Notes: a model not told the origin generated them from the letters alone. A stretch of DNA of 64,000 bases from Symsagittifera roscoffensis (GCF_963678635.1 NC_087063.1:14887006-14951005), one strand, 5' to 3'; shown: positions 1 through 11,253, counted from the stretch's first letter. A program made the numbers and translations.

Positions 1-246
1 CAATACCATTTCTCTTAGAAAGTCCAAGAAACAAAGAATTTCAACCACCAGATCTTGAAATTGATTTTTCAATTGATTCAGGAGCAGAATCAAACATAAA
101 TAATTACCATTCCCACATGGAATGAAATCAAAACATTACACCCAAAATTAACGCCTCTTACAACCTCTAGTAAACTAGCAAAAGCACAAGGATCAACATT
201 AGTAAATTATGGAAAAGTTCAATTATTCCTCCTCCCCACAAGAACA
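1..246 (+). pseudogene. Retroelement aspartic protease remnant
   Basis: A D-S-G active-site triplet with hydrophobic residues before it (reading FSIDSGAESN) is encoded at about 66-95. The frame then changes near 100 into the frame of the large RT ORF, which is open from about 103 with no ATG before 247. This is the usual place of the pepsin-like protease just before RT in gypsy-type pol. The frame change between the active site and the rest means this copy cannot make a normal protease without frameshifting. The start is outside the window. Confidence 0.65.
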
Positions 247-1782
247 ATGGAGCAAAATAAAATTCTAAACAAACCATTTAAACAAATATTTCATGTCACT
301 GATATTAAACACAATATCATTGGTATACCATTTATATCTAAATATATACTAACAATCAACATCTTGAATACTAAACTACTAATCAAAAATAAGTGCACAA
401 AAACAAAACATACAGCTCTAACATTTTTTCAAAGATTAAATAAACAACCACCATTCTTTTCAAAATTTTATCCAATTTATAACCAACAACGGAAATACCT
501 GAAACCACTATCAGGAAACATATATAACTTTTCAATAAAACAAGTTCACCAATATGATAAAAGTCAAAATAAACAACAACTCTTTATGTCAGACTTTGAG
601 TTTAAACCTATTCATAAGTTTTTCAAAAACACGATTTCATCTATAAAATATTTGAAAAATACAAATTCAGACATCATTTTGCTACACGTGTATAACAATA
701 CACCGTATCAAGTAACGTTACCCTTAGGACTTTTAGGATATTGCAAAACAAACGCTACAATATCACCCGTACATGAAAAAGCATACCGCGTAAATAATAT
801 ACTCCAATTATTAGATATTTGTCAATCCACAATTCTTAACGAGGAACTATCCATAAATAATATAATAAGCAATGAAAAAAGGAACACAGATTATTTCACA
901 AAAACACCATATTTTAAACCAACATTCAATATAACAAACTACACAAAAGAACAACAACAATTTTTTACGATGTTTAACTTTGAACACTCGCAAATTACAC
1001 AAATCGAATTTGACAAACTAGCAAAACATCTGTTAAAATATTCAACAGTCTATGCAACATCAAAATTTGATGTTGGGAAAATCAGTTCATCACTACATCT
1101 CCCGTTAAAACCTGACGCAGTTTTCAAAAAACAAAGAGCAAGTAAAGTACCAATTCATTTACACGATAAGGTAAAAAGATTACTGGATATTTTAGAACAA
1201 TACAAAATTATCTCACCAGTAAACAAAGAAGAACAACCAAAAGGTAACATATTTATTAACCCTGTTAAAATCCTAGCAAAAGGAGAATCATTAAAAATAG
1301 TTTTAGACGCTAGATATCTCAATTCACTAATAGACGAATCAAAATGCAATTGGCCTATTGAACCAATACAAGTTATTTTAACAAAAATAAACGGAAAATA
1401 CTTTACAACCGCTGATATGAATAGTGCATACAATCAAGTGCCACTACATGAACAATCACGACGTTTAACACAATTTGTTATTGGAAATCAACAATACGAA
1501 TTCAACCGCCTATTCTATGGAATATCCATAGGACCAGCAGCATTTTCAGCTTTTATGAGCAAAATTTTTAGACCACTAATACTTAAGAAAAACCCAATCA
1601 CCTATTTAGACGATGTTTTTATGCAATCACAGACAAAAGAAGAAATGTTTACAGTTTTAGAACACTATCATAAAATACTTCAGAACGAAAATCTGAAGGC
1701 CGCCCCCAATAAATCACACTTCTTTTTAACACGAGTTAAATTTTTAGGACATAACATAGAAAGAAACACAAATCTCCATTGA
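247..1782 (+). CDS. Retroelement pol: protease C-terminal part and reverse transcriptase
   Basis: A 511-codon frame carries the tail of the protease (HNIIGIPF, near residue 20) and an RNA-dependent DNA polymerase. RT landmarks are LDARYLN, the first catalytic aspartate in TADMNSAYNQ (about residue 390), the LFYGISIGPAAF block and the active site YLDDVF (about residue 453). The protein would copy the element's RNA into DNA inside a virus-like particle. The ATG is only the first Met in a frame that is already open further upstream, so it is not a true start. The frame ends at a TGA, after which RNase H continues in another frame, so one indel lies near 1,775. The YLDD box and RT-RNase H order place it with Ty3/gypsy-type elements. 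I could not choose a clade. Confidence 0.88.
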   Translation: MEQNKILNKPFKQIFHVTDIKHNIIGIPFISKYILTINILNTKLLIKNKCTKTKHTALTFFQRLNKQPPFFSKFYPIYNQQRKYLKPLSGNIYNFSIKQVHQYDKSQNKQQLFMSDFEFKPIHKFFKNTISSIKYLKNTNSDIILLHVYNNTPYQVTLPLGLLGYCKTNATISPVHEKAYRVNNILQLLDICQSTILNEELSINNIISNEKRNTDYFTKTPYFKPTFNITNYTKEQQQFFTMFNFEHSQITQIEFDKLAKHLLKYSTVYATSKFDVGKISSSLHLPLKPDAVFKKQRASKVPIHLHDKVKRLLDILEQYKIISPVNKEEQPKGNIFINPVKILAKGESLKIVLDARYLNSLIDESKCNWPIEPIQVILTKINGKYFTTADMNSAYNQVPLHEQSRRLTQFVIGNQQYEFNRLFYGISIGPAAFSAFMSKIFRPLILKKNPITYLDDVFMQSQTKEEMFTVLEHYHKILQNENLKAAPNKSHFFLTRVKFLGHNIERNTNLH

Positions 1783-2330
1783 AATCACGGATTGAGGTGA
1801 TTCAAAAATTTCAACCACCAACAAACAAAAAGAAAATCCAAGAATTCCTCGGAATGTTAAATTTCTTAAGCAAGTACGTTTACAAATTGCAATTATATTT
1901 AAAACCGTTCTATAATATCCTCAGACAACAAAATAATTTTGAATGGACCACTGAACATCAAACACGATTTGAAGAAATTAAAAAACTTTTAACCGAACAA
2001 ATTTCAAACACAATCCCAGATCCAAATCAACCATTCTACGCAATGTGCGATGCTTCAAATTTTGGCATCGGCGCAGCATTACTACAATCACACAGTGGTA
2101 CAAATAAAATGAACCTTATATCAGCAAATTCCCGATTATTCACTCAAGCAGAGCTACGACTCTCAACTCTAATGAGAGAATGTACAGCTATAATTTATAC
2201 ACTTACAGAATATGAATTTCTAATACTTGGATCAAAACATCCAACAGTTCTATTCACAGATCATAAACCAATCATTTTCTCTTTACACAAAAGTCAAATC
2301 CAAATCATTGAGTTTATAGATTTCAATTAA
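1779..2330 (+). pseudogene. Retroelement pol: RT connection and RNase H
   Basis: The frame starts with the RT thumb/connection motif FLGMLNFLSKY and runs into RNase H. There the motif CDASNFGIGAALLQ gives the first catalytic aspartate, RECTAIIYTL the glutamate and FTDHKPI the next aspartate. RNase H degrades the RNA strand during cDNA synthesis. The frame is lost soon after FTDHKPI (about 2,285-2,330), and the sequence resumes in another frame at 2,336, so the end of RNase H is damaged. The apparent start is a TTG and only marks the frameshift from the preceding RT frame. Confidence 0.8.
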
Positions 2331-2335
2331 AACTA

Positions 2336-3031
2336 ATGAAATTTCCAAACTTGCATATAGTTTGGACAGCAGGAAAGAATCTTGCATTACCAGATACATT
2401 AAGTCGAAATAAACCACTTGAATTACTTACACGAAAAACTACAGTTGAAATACCTAAAAATATAAAATTTTACCTTGCAAAAGACGAAACATCACCCCGA
2501 CTAGAATGCAAATATGCAGTAAAAACTGACATTGAACAATCACAAATAAATAATCTCCAACACTTCCCACTTTACTTAGATTGCCAAAATAATCACTACG
2601 AAGTTGATCTACTTGGAACATCAACTTTCAAACCAATTCCATACTCACAATGGATAAAAAATAACACTCAGCAAAAACGAATAAAACACCACTCGCATAA
2701 AAAAGACCTTTTTCCGTTAATTGAAAAAGAAAATTTAACTGATAAAATAAATTTATCAGGACCACAAACAAATGATTCAAAATACACAATAAGTCAAGTT
2801 TTTGACCTCCATGACCCACTTGACACAATTCTTTTATCTAAATTAGAAGTTGAAAACATTTTTCTCCCTCCAACAGATAAAATTACAATTAATAGCTTGA
2901 AACAATATCAAAATCTTGACCCAGTAATTAGACAACTAAAATCATGGCACAAATACAAAACTAAGCCCGTAAAGGCAGATACCACAATTTTAGGTTATAA
3001 AACACTCCTCCGATTTTTCGAAAACAATTAA
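2336..3031 (+). pseudogene. Retroelement pol: RNase H end and linker to integrase
   Basis: The first residues (FPNLHIVWTAGKNLALPDTLSR) match the end of gypsy-type RNase H, where an 'AGK...ADxLSR'-like motif is usual. The following 200 residues are a charged, poorly conserved linker toward integrase. The frame stops at about 3,030, and the HHCC zinc-binding region of integrase restarts in a different frame near 3,096. The segment has no catalytic role of its own. Its length is unusually large for a linker, which may be a trait of this family. Confidence 0.6.
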
Positions 3032-3095
3032 TGAAAACACAGACCTTCTAGAATATCATTTAAACGATTCTACAGTTCCCTGTCTCCCTTTAAGT

Positions 3096-3728
3096 ATGAT
3101 TCTAATAGCTTTTAACATTTCACATACACAAAACATTAAAGGACACTCTGGATCAGAGAAAACATATTCAAATTTTACACAAAATTTTTATTTCCCAAAT
3201 GCACCAATTTGGATAAAAGTACTATGCAATGATTGTATAGTATTTCAGCTAAATAAACCTTATCCAAATCAAAAACAAATAGCACAAAAACAAGATTTTA
3301 AAGGACAAAGTTTATATTTTAACCACAGTATATCATTCGATACAAATGGACCAATTTCACCATCCTCTGAAGGAAACTCCTACATTATGGTAATTGTTGA
3401 CGCATTTACACATTATGTAGCACTCAACCCAGTACCACATTGTAACGCTTATTATGCTTACACAACACTTTATGAACACTGGATAGCCAAAATCGGATTA
3501 CCCGAAATCTTAGTTACAGACAACGGTACAGAATTTATAAATAACGAATTTATCACATTATGTCATTTATACAACATTAAACACAAACCACGTACATCTC
3601 ATGCACCTTGGACAAACGGTTTAGTCGAAGGTATGAACCGTTCACTAGAAGAATATCTTAGATGTGTCATAAATGGAAATGATACAAGATACACAGAATG
3701 GTCAGCAGATGTAAAATTATTTCCTTAG
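3096..3728 (+). CDS. Retroelement integrase: zinc-binding and catalytic core
   Basis: This 210-codon frame has the HHCC-type zinc region (GHSG ... CNDC) followed by the DDE core. The three acidic residues are visible in ISFDTNGPI, LVTDNGTEF and NGLVEGMN, spaced as in retroviral and gypsy integrases. The enzyme would join cDNA ends to host DNA. The ORF starts at an ATG, but the true reading frame began upstream in pol. It overlaps the next frame by about 30 bases, where a one-base indel (about 3,700-3,720) moves the rest of the protein into another frame. It is one of the best preserved parts of the element. Confidence 0.88.
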   Translation: MILIAFNISHTQNIKGHSGSEKTYSNFTQNFYFPNAPIWIKVLCNDCIVFQLNKPYPNQKQIAQKQDFKGQSLYFNHSISFDTNGPISPSSEGNSYIMVIVDAFTHYVALNPVPHCNAYYAYTTLYEHWIAKIGLPEILVTDNGTEFINNEFITLCHLYNIKHKPRTSHAPWTNGLVEGMNRSLEEYLRCVINGNDTRYTEWSADVKLFP

Positions 3729-4622
3729 CATCTAACTCACAAATTACGACAACACTAGGAATGTCACCATACGAAATGGTTTTTAACCAAAAGCCACGTA
3801 AACCAATTATGTTTACAGCAAACTCTCATAAAAATACACAAGGTCATTGCCAACCAAATAAAGACTATAACCTTTTGTTATAACCTACCTTTACACACAC
3901 ATGATGAAGATCATTTTCATCACCCACAAATCCTTAAATTAGCCTCCGGTACACACACCGAATGGATTTTAAATAGAGATTAAAAACACAATGAAATTTA
4001 CCAAAAAGTAACAAAAAAATTGTTACAAAGGCAAAACATTAACGAACAAATAAATTCACGTTTTACACCAGCCTCAGATTAAAAAATAGGAACATTTGTC
4101 TTAATACCTAATTTTAATACACAAAAAGGAATTTCTAAAAAATTACAACCCCTTCGTAAAGGACCATACCAAATAATCGCCAAACCCGCAGACGTAACAT
4201 ATAAAATCACCGATTCAGACAAAAAAGAAATTGTTCAACATAGAAACAATCTATTGCCTTACTACCCAAAAGAATACGCACTACGCGAACTAACTCAATT
4301 ATATTCTTTCACAGGTTTAAAAGTTATTCAAAATCACCCGCATATGGAAAATGAAATAAATGAACAAAACGACATTCACCTTGAAAAACAAAATAAAAAA
4401 CCAACTACAACCAAAAACAATACAAAAAATCTAGATCAAAACACACCTCAAAAAGAAAGGAAAAATAGAAAATTGATGGAAAAAATTATACCCCAAGAAC
4501 AAGTCGAGAAATCAGAACATAGAGAGTCATCACGACTTAGAAATCAACCACGTAAAAACTACAAAACATTCATCCCACAATCTAAAATATTAAAGAAAGT
4601 TGAATTTCAAAAACAGCTTTAA
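3698..4622 (+). pseudogene. Retroelement integrase C-terminal domain and tail
   Basis: After the catalytic core the frame holds the motif TTLGMSPYEMVFNQ, typical just after the core in gypsy integrases. Two further frames follow, at about 3,884-4,253 and 4,254-4,622. The motif LRKGPYQII at about 4,155-4,180 is the GPY/F module of Ty3/gypsy integrases. The last 90 residues are Lys, Gln and Asn rich and end with an Arg-rich 'SSRLRNQPRKNYK' type tail, common at the end of such polyproteins. There are at least two frame changes and one in-frame stop (about 4,081). The pol gene ends with TAA at 4,620. Confidence 0.7.
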
Positions 4623-5216
4623 TTTTAAAATTTAATACTATTTGCACCTCTGAAACATTTTGAACTTTCATTTTTCAAAATAACATGCTGCAAACACGCA
4701 GCGATTCTAGTTCAAAAATAGCCAATAGGATTCATTCAATCCGTCACCTTCTATAACTCTAACACAAACCAATTAGACGAAAGATATTAAACTCCAGGCA
4801 TATCTATAACTATAACTTTACAACCTCCAGGTCAAAACTAAGCAAACCACTCAAACTTGACAACTAAAATAAATACCACCATAATATCATAACCCTCCCT
4901 TATCTAATAACGCAAAGATCAGCAATATTTTCCCAATTCAGACCTCAAAAACCCCCCAAACAAAAATGTTAAATTAGCCTAAAGTAAAAGTACGACCATA
5001 TTAAATTAGCCAAAAGTACAAAATTCTCAAAAATACCCCAGATCACCTGACAAATAAAAATAAAGCAAAGAAGACCTCCCAAACACCATAAAATTCGCCC
5101 CCAACACTTTTTCACAAAACTCAACCCACTTGTCAAAAAAACCAATAAATAACTCGACCACACTTGAATCTCGCCTCAAATAACAAAAAATATTCGAACA
5201 AGAAGCCATTTCTTAA
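4623..5216 (+). other. Non-coding gap between pol and small membrane ORFs
   Basis: About 590 AT-rich bases lie between pol and the next plausible ORF. The only structure I see is two copies of TTAAATTAGCC(T)AAA about 30 bases apart near 4,970-5,015. No convincing ORF, tRNA or hairpin was found. In env-bearing elements, splice acceptors for downstream mRNAs may lie in such a gap, but none can be assigned here. Confidence 0.4.
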
Positions 5217-5444
5217 ATGCTCTTCTCTCAATCAGTCAACACAATTTTCAAAATTTTCATAAGCTTTTTAGCAATACTTAAACTTTTATTCATATTTCTC
5301 TTTGATACTTTTGAAGCTTTTATAATAATTTTAATCATTTTTTGCAATATTTTTTTAATTTTCTACTCCCTATTTGAAATATATCTCCAACTTTCCCAAG
5401 TCATTGATCATATTCACAGGTACGAAAACCCAAATTTTATTTAA
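5217..5444 (+). CDS. Small hydrophobic membrane protein, retroelement accessory ORF 1
   Basis: The 75-codon ORF begins with ATG and is almost entirely hydrophobic between residues 5 and 65, enough for two membrane helices with a short turn. The C-terminus is polar (DHIHRYENPNFI). It lies between pol and env of the element, and the next ORF starts immediately at its stop (TAA then ATG), as in compact viral or retroelement operons. I do not recognise a family. AT-rich sequence can give spurious hydrophobic ORFs, so the coding claim rests on the two adjacent ATG-started hydrophobic ORFs. Confidence 0.4.
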   Translation: MLFSQSVNTIFKIFISFLAILKLLFIFLFDTFEAFIIILIIFCNIFLIFYSLFEIYLQLSQVIDHIHRYENPNFI

Positions 5445-5669
5445 ATGATACGAACCATTTTTAGTAGAACAGATATTTTTTTACTATTTGTAATTTTTAT
5501 AACATTTCTATCATCCCTAATATTGACAATATGCAAATGTATAAAAAAGGCAATCATAACATTTGCCTTAGCAACAATCCTTTTAATTCTTTTTCTTGAA
5601 GAATACTACAATAAACATAAATTTTTTTACTTAAAGAAATCAATCAAAAAAACCCTCAAAAATTGCTAA
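5445..5669 (+). CDS. Small hydrophobic membrane protein, retroelement accessory ORF 2
   Basis: The ATG directly follows the stop codon of the previous ORF. The 74-residue product has two probable membrane segments (about residues 10-30 and 36-53) and a strongly basic C-terminal tail rich in Lys. Such a layout (hydrophobic hairpin plus Lys tail) is compatible with a small ion-channel-like or membrane-anchoring protein, but this is inference only and I recognise no homologue. The last codons overlap the start of the following Pro/Ser-rich frame. Confidence 0.4.
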   Translation: MIRTIFSRTDIFLLFVIFITFLSSLILTICKCIKKAIITFALATILLILFLEEYYNKHKFFYLKKSIKKTLKNC

Positions 5670-6777
5670 CCAACAATCACACAGTCAGTCTTCACCGACA
5701 TCATCCCAAGAAAACCCGACAATACCTACAACTACCCAAAACCCCCAAACATCTACACGAATTTCTTTCCAAGATTACCCATACACTTTTGAAGAACGAC
5801 CCGCTCGCTTATCTGAACCATTATAACCAGTTCAGCGACAGGCACCTCTAAGTGAACCAACATATAACTTGTACCCGACACTACCACAAGAATTAAGTAG
5901 AATAAGAAGTCCTAGTCAAAACCAAAATACAGTTGAAATAAATAGACAAATTATGCATCCACGACGAAATAGAAATTTTCAAACCCCTCGAGTTCATTTT
6001 GATATACCCCAATCCCCATCACCAACTACTCCGGAAAACCCAATTAGCATATTACCGGAAACCCCTACACTTCTTTCACAACGTAGCACTTCAAGTCTAC
6101 CCTCAGATTACTTAGGTTCAACACCAACATCTGAACAAATACGTGAAAATCCCTTTAACCCCCCAAACCAAACATCCCGACTACCATATTGGACAACACA
6201 ATCATTCACACAAGGTGAACCAAATTTAATAAATGATCCAATAGATATTTCTACGGATACAACAACATCATCATCACTACCAGAAACATTATCACTACCG
6301 TCAACACCATCAATAAGCCAGATTTCACCGACGCCTTTCCCCCTAAATTTTCCAAATAACCTCGACGCTAGATATCGAGAACAATCATCAACAAATATCC
6401 CTTTAAGATTAGACTGGAACACATTCACAGCACCCCCACCATTATTTGGACAACACCCAGAAAGTAACCGACTCCACAACTGGGCACTTCATAGACTACA
6501 GTATAGACAAGACATCCACCAAGACATTCGTGACCATAATATCCAAATACTCCAACAAAATAGTTTACAATTAAAATTTGAAATCACGGTTAAACTAAAC
6601 AACATTGCTCAACATCCCTACCCATTAAACCCACCAAATATAACAGCTCAATCACTACCACCACCATTCATAACGACTGAAGTAATATATAAATACGACA
6701 GATATACCAAAAAGACAATTGGTTACATCACATTTTATAACCCGTACTCAGGATTATCATACACATGTATATTCTAA
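5670..6777 (+). pseudogene. Pro/Ser/Gln-rich accessory ORF 3 of the retroelement, one in-frame stop
   Basis: The frame is open from about 5,670 and interrupted once by TAA at 5,823-5,825. The residues on both sides have the same unusual composition (Pro, Ser, Thr, Gln, with repeated 'SPTTPEN'-like runs), so they are probably one original gene. No ATG opens the larger part at 5,869; it begins after the stop. The C-terminal 110 residues are less biased and look folded (LFGQHPESNRLHNWALHRLQ and onward). It overlaps the start of the envelope-like gene by 13 bases. I do not recognise it. It is not gag, because it has no zinc knuckle and lies after pol. Confidence 0.5.
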
Positions 6778-9477
6778 AAATATTGATATTTCTCCAACTC
6801 CTTTTTCTAATAATCTCCGATCAGAACATAAATCCTTCTCCCCGCACAGGACCCCAAGACTTATTAGTAACACATTATGATTGTGAAGAAAATGAACAAA
6901 TATGCAATAAATCAAGTATCACAATGCGAAACGGAACCACAAGCTATAGAAACTACAAATGTAATAGCGACACTATATTCAAAAGCCCGAGCAACAACAG
7001 TCATAGGATATAAATTTACAGCAACATTTTCCGAAAAGAAAGTACATTGTTCACAAGTTTCAAACGGAAATAAAAACCGACTTGACCATGAATCATTCTA
7101 CCAAAGTAATATAGAACGACTTCTACATCTAAATCCTGATGATTGTAAAAATGAGCTACTCAGACTAAACATCACAAGAAATAAAAACACCGACAGAAAA
7201 ATAGTATATTTTCAAGTCTTTGCCGATTCTGTACATCAAGCAGAACTTGAAAGATATCAAGGACACATTAAACTAGATGAAAAATACCCATACAACGGCG
7301 CACACGGAAGATTAACTTATGACATACACGATAAGCACTGGATACCACACATTGGTATAAATAATCCATCAAACTGCAAAGCAGGCACAAAAAATAAAGG
7401 ATATCAAGAAATAATGTTTTTCGATTGGAAAATACAACTCGAAAAAATACAGCTCACACGAGATTTATCTGACAACACAATGATCTATCAAGAAATTAGA
7501 CTACGTTGTAAAAACGATCAAGGTTATTGTGATCCTACAACACGGACACAAGCAACAATTGTTTGGTTTCCCGAAGATACATGTACAACATTTCAAGTAG
7601 CAAAAATACACGCTCGAATGATAAAATTTCACGAAAAATATTTTATACAATCAATTCCATATGAACAAGTCAATCCATCACGAAAACAAAGTACCGATTT
7701 TCGAAAAATCCATAATATAGAAAATAAATTAACACGTTTTCAAATATATCAAGAAACAGAACTCGCATGCAAATACAGAAACCCACTTCACAAAACACAA
7801 TATTCTGAAATATTAGTTGAATACGAAAAAGGTTTCGACATGACCACTGGAAAAATAAAAATTGACCCCTATGCCACAGGTCATCCTCTACACGAAGGAA
7901 CATCATATATACCAGTTAAATTTCAAAAAAATAATGGTCAACCTGGTGGACATCTAAAGCCACATGACACTAGAAGCACACGTTTACAAGAACTATCACT
8001 AATGAATAATTCTTATTTTGGTAATATCCACTATGATATCCACTTAGATATGAAGTTAGACTACACGATTAGTCGAATTTTTCAAGAAATGTCACTCTCC
8101 GAATTAGAAACACTTCACCAACTATGCGAATTAGAAAGGACACAAATCCTACAATCACTTGCACTAGCAGTATTAAAAACAGCCTATGCAGGATATTTAC
8201 TATCAGGAAATAGATCAAATTTTCTAGACTACGAAGGAAACATCTTATGGTTTTATACTTGTACCAAAAAAGTATCACCACTATATGTTTTTGAAGATAA
8301 AAGATGCTATCAAAGAATCCCTAACTTTTATAAAAATAAAGTACATTTTGTTGACACACTTTCAAGACGAACATATTTTTGGGATACCGCAGTCCCATGT
8401 GGATCAGAGAATAGCCACAATGTAGTACAATTGAACCCTGATGAAGATATATATTATCTTCTTACCCCATACCCCACGTTAATGCAATCACTCAAAAAAT
8501 TTTCACCCGAAAGCATCAGAGCTATTGCTCGTAACCCAAATATTGATTTACAATCAATTGGAATATATTCAAAATCTGATATCCAACACCACATTAGAAC
8601 ACAATAAATCCAGGAATTATTAACACGAATGGACACTATACAAAGACAATCAATTGACCAAAACTTACGCAAACTTGCCGAAACCGCAGGATTTGCAGAT
8701 ATCTATACACAAGATTATAGCGGATATTTTAAAGGCATTAAAGACTATATATATCTAAACGGTGAAAAATACAGACCACAAAATTTTTCACCCATAAATA
8801 TTTTTAGCTTTGTTACACTAAAAAATGAAATTCTCGATTTTCTAGGATGGCCCTATTACATCTTAGAAAAATTAACTATCTTATACGCAATGTTTAACTT
8901 TATAGGATTTCTTTTTTCACTTTTAAAAGGAATCTATAACACATGCGCTATACACACACAAGTAAATAGACAAGCAATTGTAGCACGCATACTATTTGCA
9001 GGATTTTTTGGAATTTTTTCATCATCAATTAACAAAATTCTTCTAGACGCACAAATCAAAGAATATAATACAAAAATAGCGACAACACAGAACACATATA
9101 ACGAAGAACATAATAACATAGAAGTAACGCCTACAGCACCACAGTTGCCACCCTTACCACATAGCCATCCATTATCCTTAGTCCCACGTAATTTCCGAAA
9201 CCTAGCAATAACACATAACCCAAAATTTAGACCAAACATATCGCAAAGTCCCATACAACATATAATGACACATCAGTCGCAAGATGATAATACATATGAA
9301 CAAATTATAGAACAACCCCATACCACCGCTTTTCAGTCTCAAAATAATTTTTTTTTAGCCCACGATGAGCCGACAACTTGGATCCCTACACCGCTCAAAA
9401 TCCCATCCAACCAACCTCAACACTCCAATAACAATAATCCCACTTTTTGCTTTCCCGCCACCCGATTTTCCAACTAG
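6765..9477 (+). pseudogene. Envelope-like membrane glycoprotein of the retroelement (broken)
   Basis: The ATG at 6,765 opens with a hydrophobic signal-peptide-like stretch of about 18 residues, then a Cys-containing segment (THYDCEENEQICNKS). The frame changes near 6,880-6,910 into a 576-codon frame. That ends at a single in-frame TAA (8,605-8,607), after which the same frame stays open to 9,477. The large ectodomain has many spaced cysteines and several N-x-S/T sites. After the TAA come two hydrophobic segments (about 8,870-8,935 and 8,965-9,030), suiting a membrane anchor, then a Pro-rich tail. Position after pol, signal peptide, Cys-rich ectodomain and anchor are what is expected of Env. 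I do not recognise a furin site, and I cannot assign the fusion-protein class by eye. Confidence 0.7.
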
Positions 9478-10180
9478 TAATATAACATCAAGCATGAATT
9501 CGGATACTAATTCAGATATTTCAGTTTTATACTCCATTTCACAACTCAATAACCCTAATATAGAAACCCCTGACGAATTTGCAGACTCCGAACCATCTCC
9601 ATCCAATAATTTTCAAACCAACTCCTCACTTTTTTCAAAGCCCCCTTTTCAACCAATCCCACCAAATAATCCACTCCCGCCCGTTTCTACTCCCTCTTAT
9701 GCTTTACAAGTAACCCCAACCTATTCTCCATTTCATTCCGACCGATCATCTAATTCTCCCGATACTCCCCAAATCTCCCAAGAACTTGATAATTTTATCA
9801 CCCTACAACAACAGCTAATACACCCTAACACCCTCACAATCAATCAAATTTCATCCACAATAGAATCCTCAAACCCACCTACTCCTACACCCTCCTCAGC
9901 CTATACTGCATCATTAGCACAATCATCAACATCCACCGAATCATCAAATAGCACTAACCGAGCTTATCGCACTTTTGAAAGAAAATTCCCAAACCATCGA
10001 TTCCCGACCAAACCAGGAACAACCCGCGAATATATTAATCATCCACACCACACCAACACAAAAGATTTTCTAGCAATCACCTTACCTTCATTTCCACAAT
10101 ATACCTTAAACACACCTAACGACACTAACGACACACGTAGTTTTGTAGATGAACATGTTTTAATGCCTACACTTCATTAG
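9365..10180 (+). CDS. Second Pro/Ser/Thr-rich accessory ORF of the retroelement
   Basis: A 271-codon ATG ORF overlaps the last 110 bases of the envelope-like gene in another frame. Composition is dominated by Pro, Ser, Thr and Asn. A less biased segment near residues 205-240 contains RTFERKFPNHRFPTKPG. No domain is recognised. Its bias resembles the ORF before env, so the two may be related duplicates or both be disordered adaptor or matrix-like proteins. Low-complexity ORFs can arise by chance in AC-rich sequence, but an uninterrupted 271 codons in this decayed element is notable. Confidence 0.45.
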   Translation: MSRQLGSLHRSKSHPTNLNTPITIIPLFAFPPPDFPTSNITSSMNSDTNSDISVLYSISQLNNPNIETPDEFADSEPSPSNNFQTNSSLFSKPPFQPIPPNNPLPPVSTPSYALQVTPTYSPFHSDRSSNSPDTPQISQELDNFITLQQQLIHPNTLTINQISSTIESSNPPTPTPSSAYTASLAQSSTSTESSNSTNRAYRTFERKFPNHRFPTKPGTTREYINHPHHTNTKDFLAITLPSFPQYTLNTPNDTNDTRSFVDEHVLMPTLH

Positions 10181-10258
10181 ACAACATATTATCTTTTTAC
10201 TAATCCCCTTTGCCTGCCACTATCTAATACTCATAGCGATATAGAGAAGAATAAAGAT

Positions 10259-11174
10259 ATGCTATATAGACTCACCGCAACACTAACACCTAGACAATTT
10301 ACTTATATTGGATATAAAAAATCACTAAAAACAATCACTGCACCCCGAGCTAACGAATTTACACTAGAATATTACGATCATAATATCATCCGAACTAATC
10401 AAGACCAATTTTTAGATGACGACCGCTTCGCTAACCCACAACTAACAGAAAAATTCTTCATCAAAACATCATATGTATTCACACTCAATATTTTTGATAG
10501 AAAATATGATCACATCATTTCTGAAGCACTAACTGATATGCAAGCGTACGAAAGTTTTAAAGAAAAATTTCAATTATTTTCACTAACCTTTCACTTCCTT
10601 GCACCACATGAACGCAATTTGCACTGTTCACATGACATTATGTTACGCACTAAACAAACTCACACATATACATACTATCGCTTCATACAAAATCATTTTG
10701 ATCTACATACTCCATCAAGACAACCACACCATCGTTTTCAGTTTCTTAACTCGAAGTACACTTCACCATTTTTTCTAAATTTCACCTATTGCATCAAAGA
10801 TACTAACCTCCACGGCATCCTCCGCAAATATGACCCAATAACACAAATGTATATATTTTGTCCCATCACGAAGACCTTTAATGCTGAAGAATCCAGACCC
10901 TTCCTTATCCCACATGAATTTATCCAACCTATAGAAATCCCTATATTAGAATTTTTTCACAATACTAAATACAATCACAAAAATTATAATTCTCATTCAA
11001 AACACACCTTATGAGTTTGCAGTAGGCACCGAAGAACTAAAAACTATTAAAGCACTTCAATTGCTTTGGCCACTGCTTCAAACTAAAAACATCATTCGCA
11101 TACTAGCAAAATTACTAACAAATTCAGACATGATACACGAGATCTTCCCCCACGGTTTTTTCCCAGACGATTAA
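10259..11174 (+). pseudogene. Unknown last ORF of the retroelement, with a frame change near its end
   Basis: The 251-codon ATG ORF (10,259-11,014) encodes a soluble-looking protein rich in aromatic residues, His and Thr, with no recognised domain. Its last residues are low-complexity (His, Asn, Lys). A different frame is open across about 10,985-11,174 and reads a helical, Leu-rich segment (ELKTIKALQLLWPLLQ) up to TAA at 11,172. That second frame may be the true C-terminus after an indel near 10,985. The stop is followed within 4 bases by an intron-like segment. Being after env and near the 3' end suggests an accessory protein, but its function is unknown. Confidence 0.45.
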
Positions 11175-11177
11175 CAG

Positions 11178-11253
11178 GTAAGTATAATTTCAACTATTCT
11201 TTACTAATAAATTTAAATCAATACTAGCCATTCTTTACTCATTTTTCTTTTAG
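11178..11253 (+). other. 76-bp spliceosomal intron-like segment
   Basis: The donor CAG|GTAAGTAT at 11,178, a branch-point-like TACTAAT near 11,202 and the acceptor TTTTCTTTTAG ending at 11,253 make a textbook small intron. It starts 4 bases after the TAA of the last retroelement ORF, so as annotated it would lie in a 3' UTR. It could be the acceptor for a spliced subgenomic RNA or a true short intron. Splicing cannot be shown without RNA data. Confidence 0.5.

Noticed and set aside
6108-6479. Minus-strand ORF of 123 codons opposite the Pro/Ser-rich ORF
   Set aside because: Shadow of the biased plus-strand composition; Gly/Val/Asp bias mirrors Pro/Ser/Thr codons.
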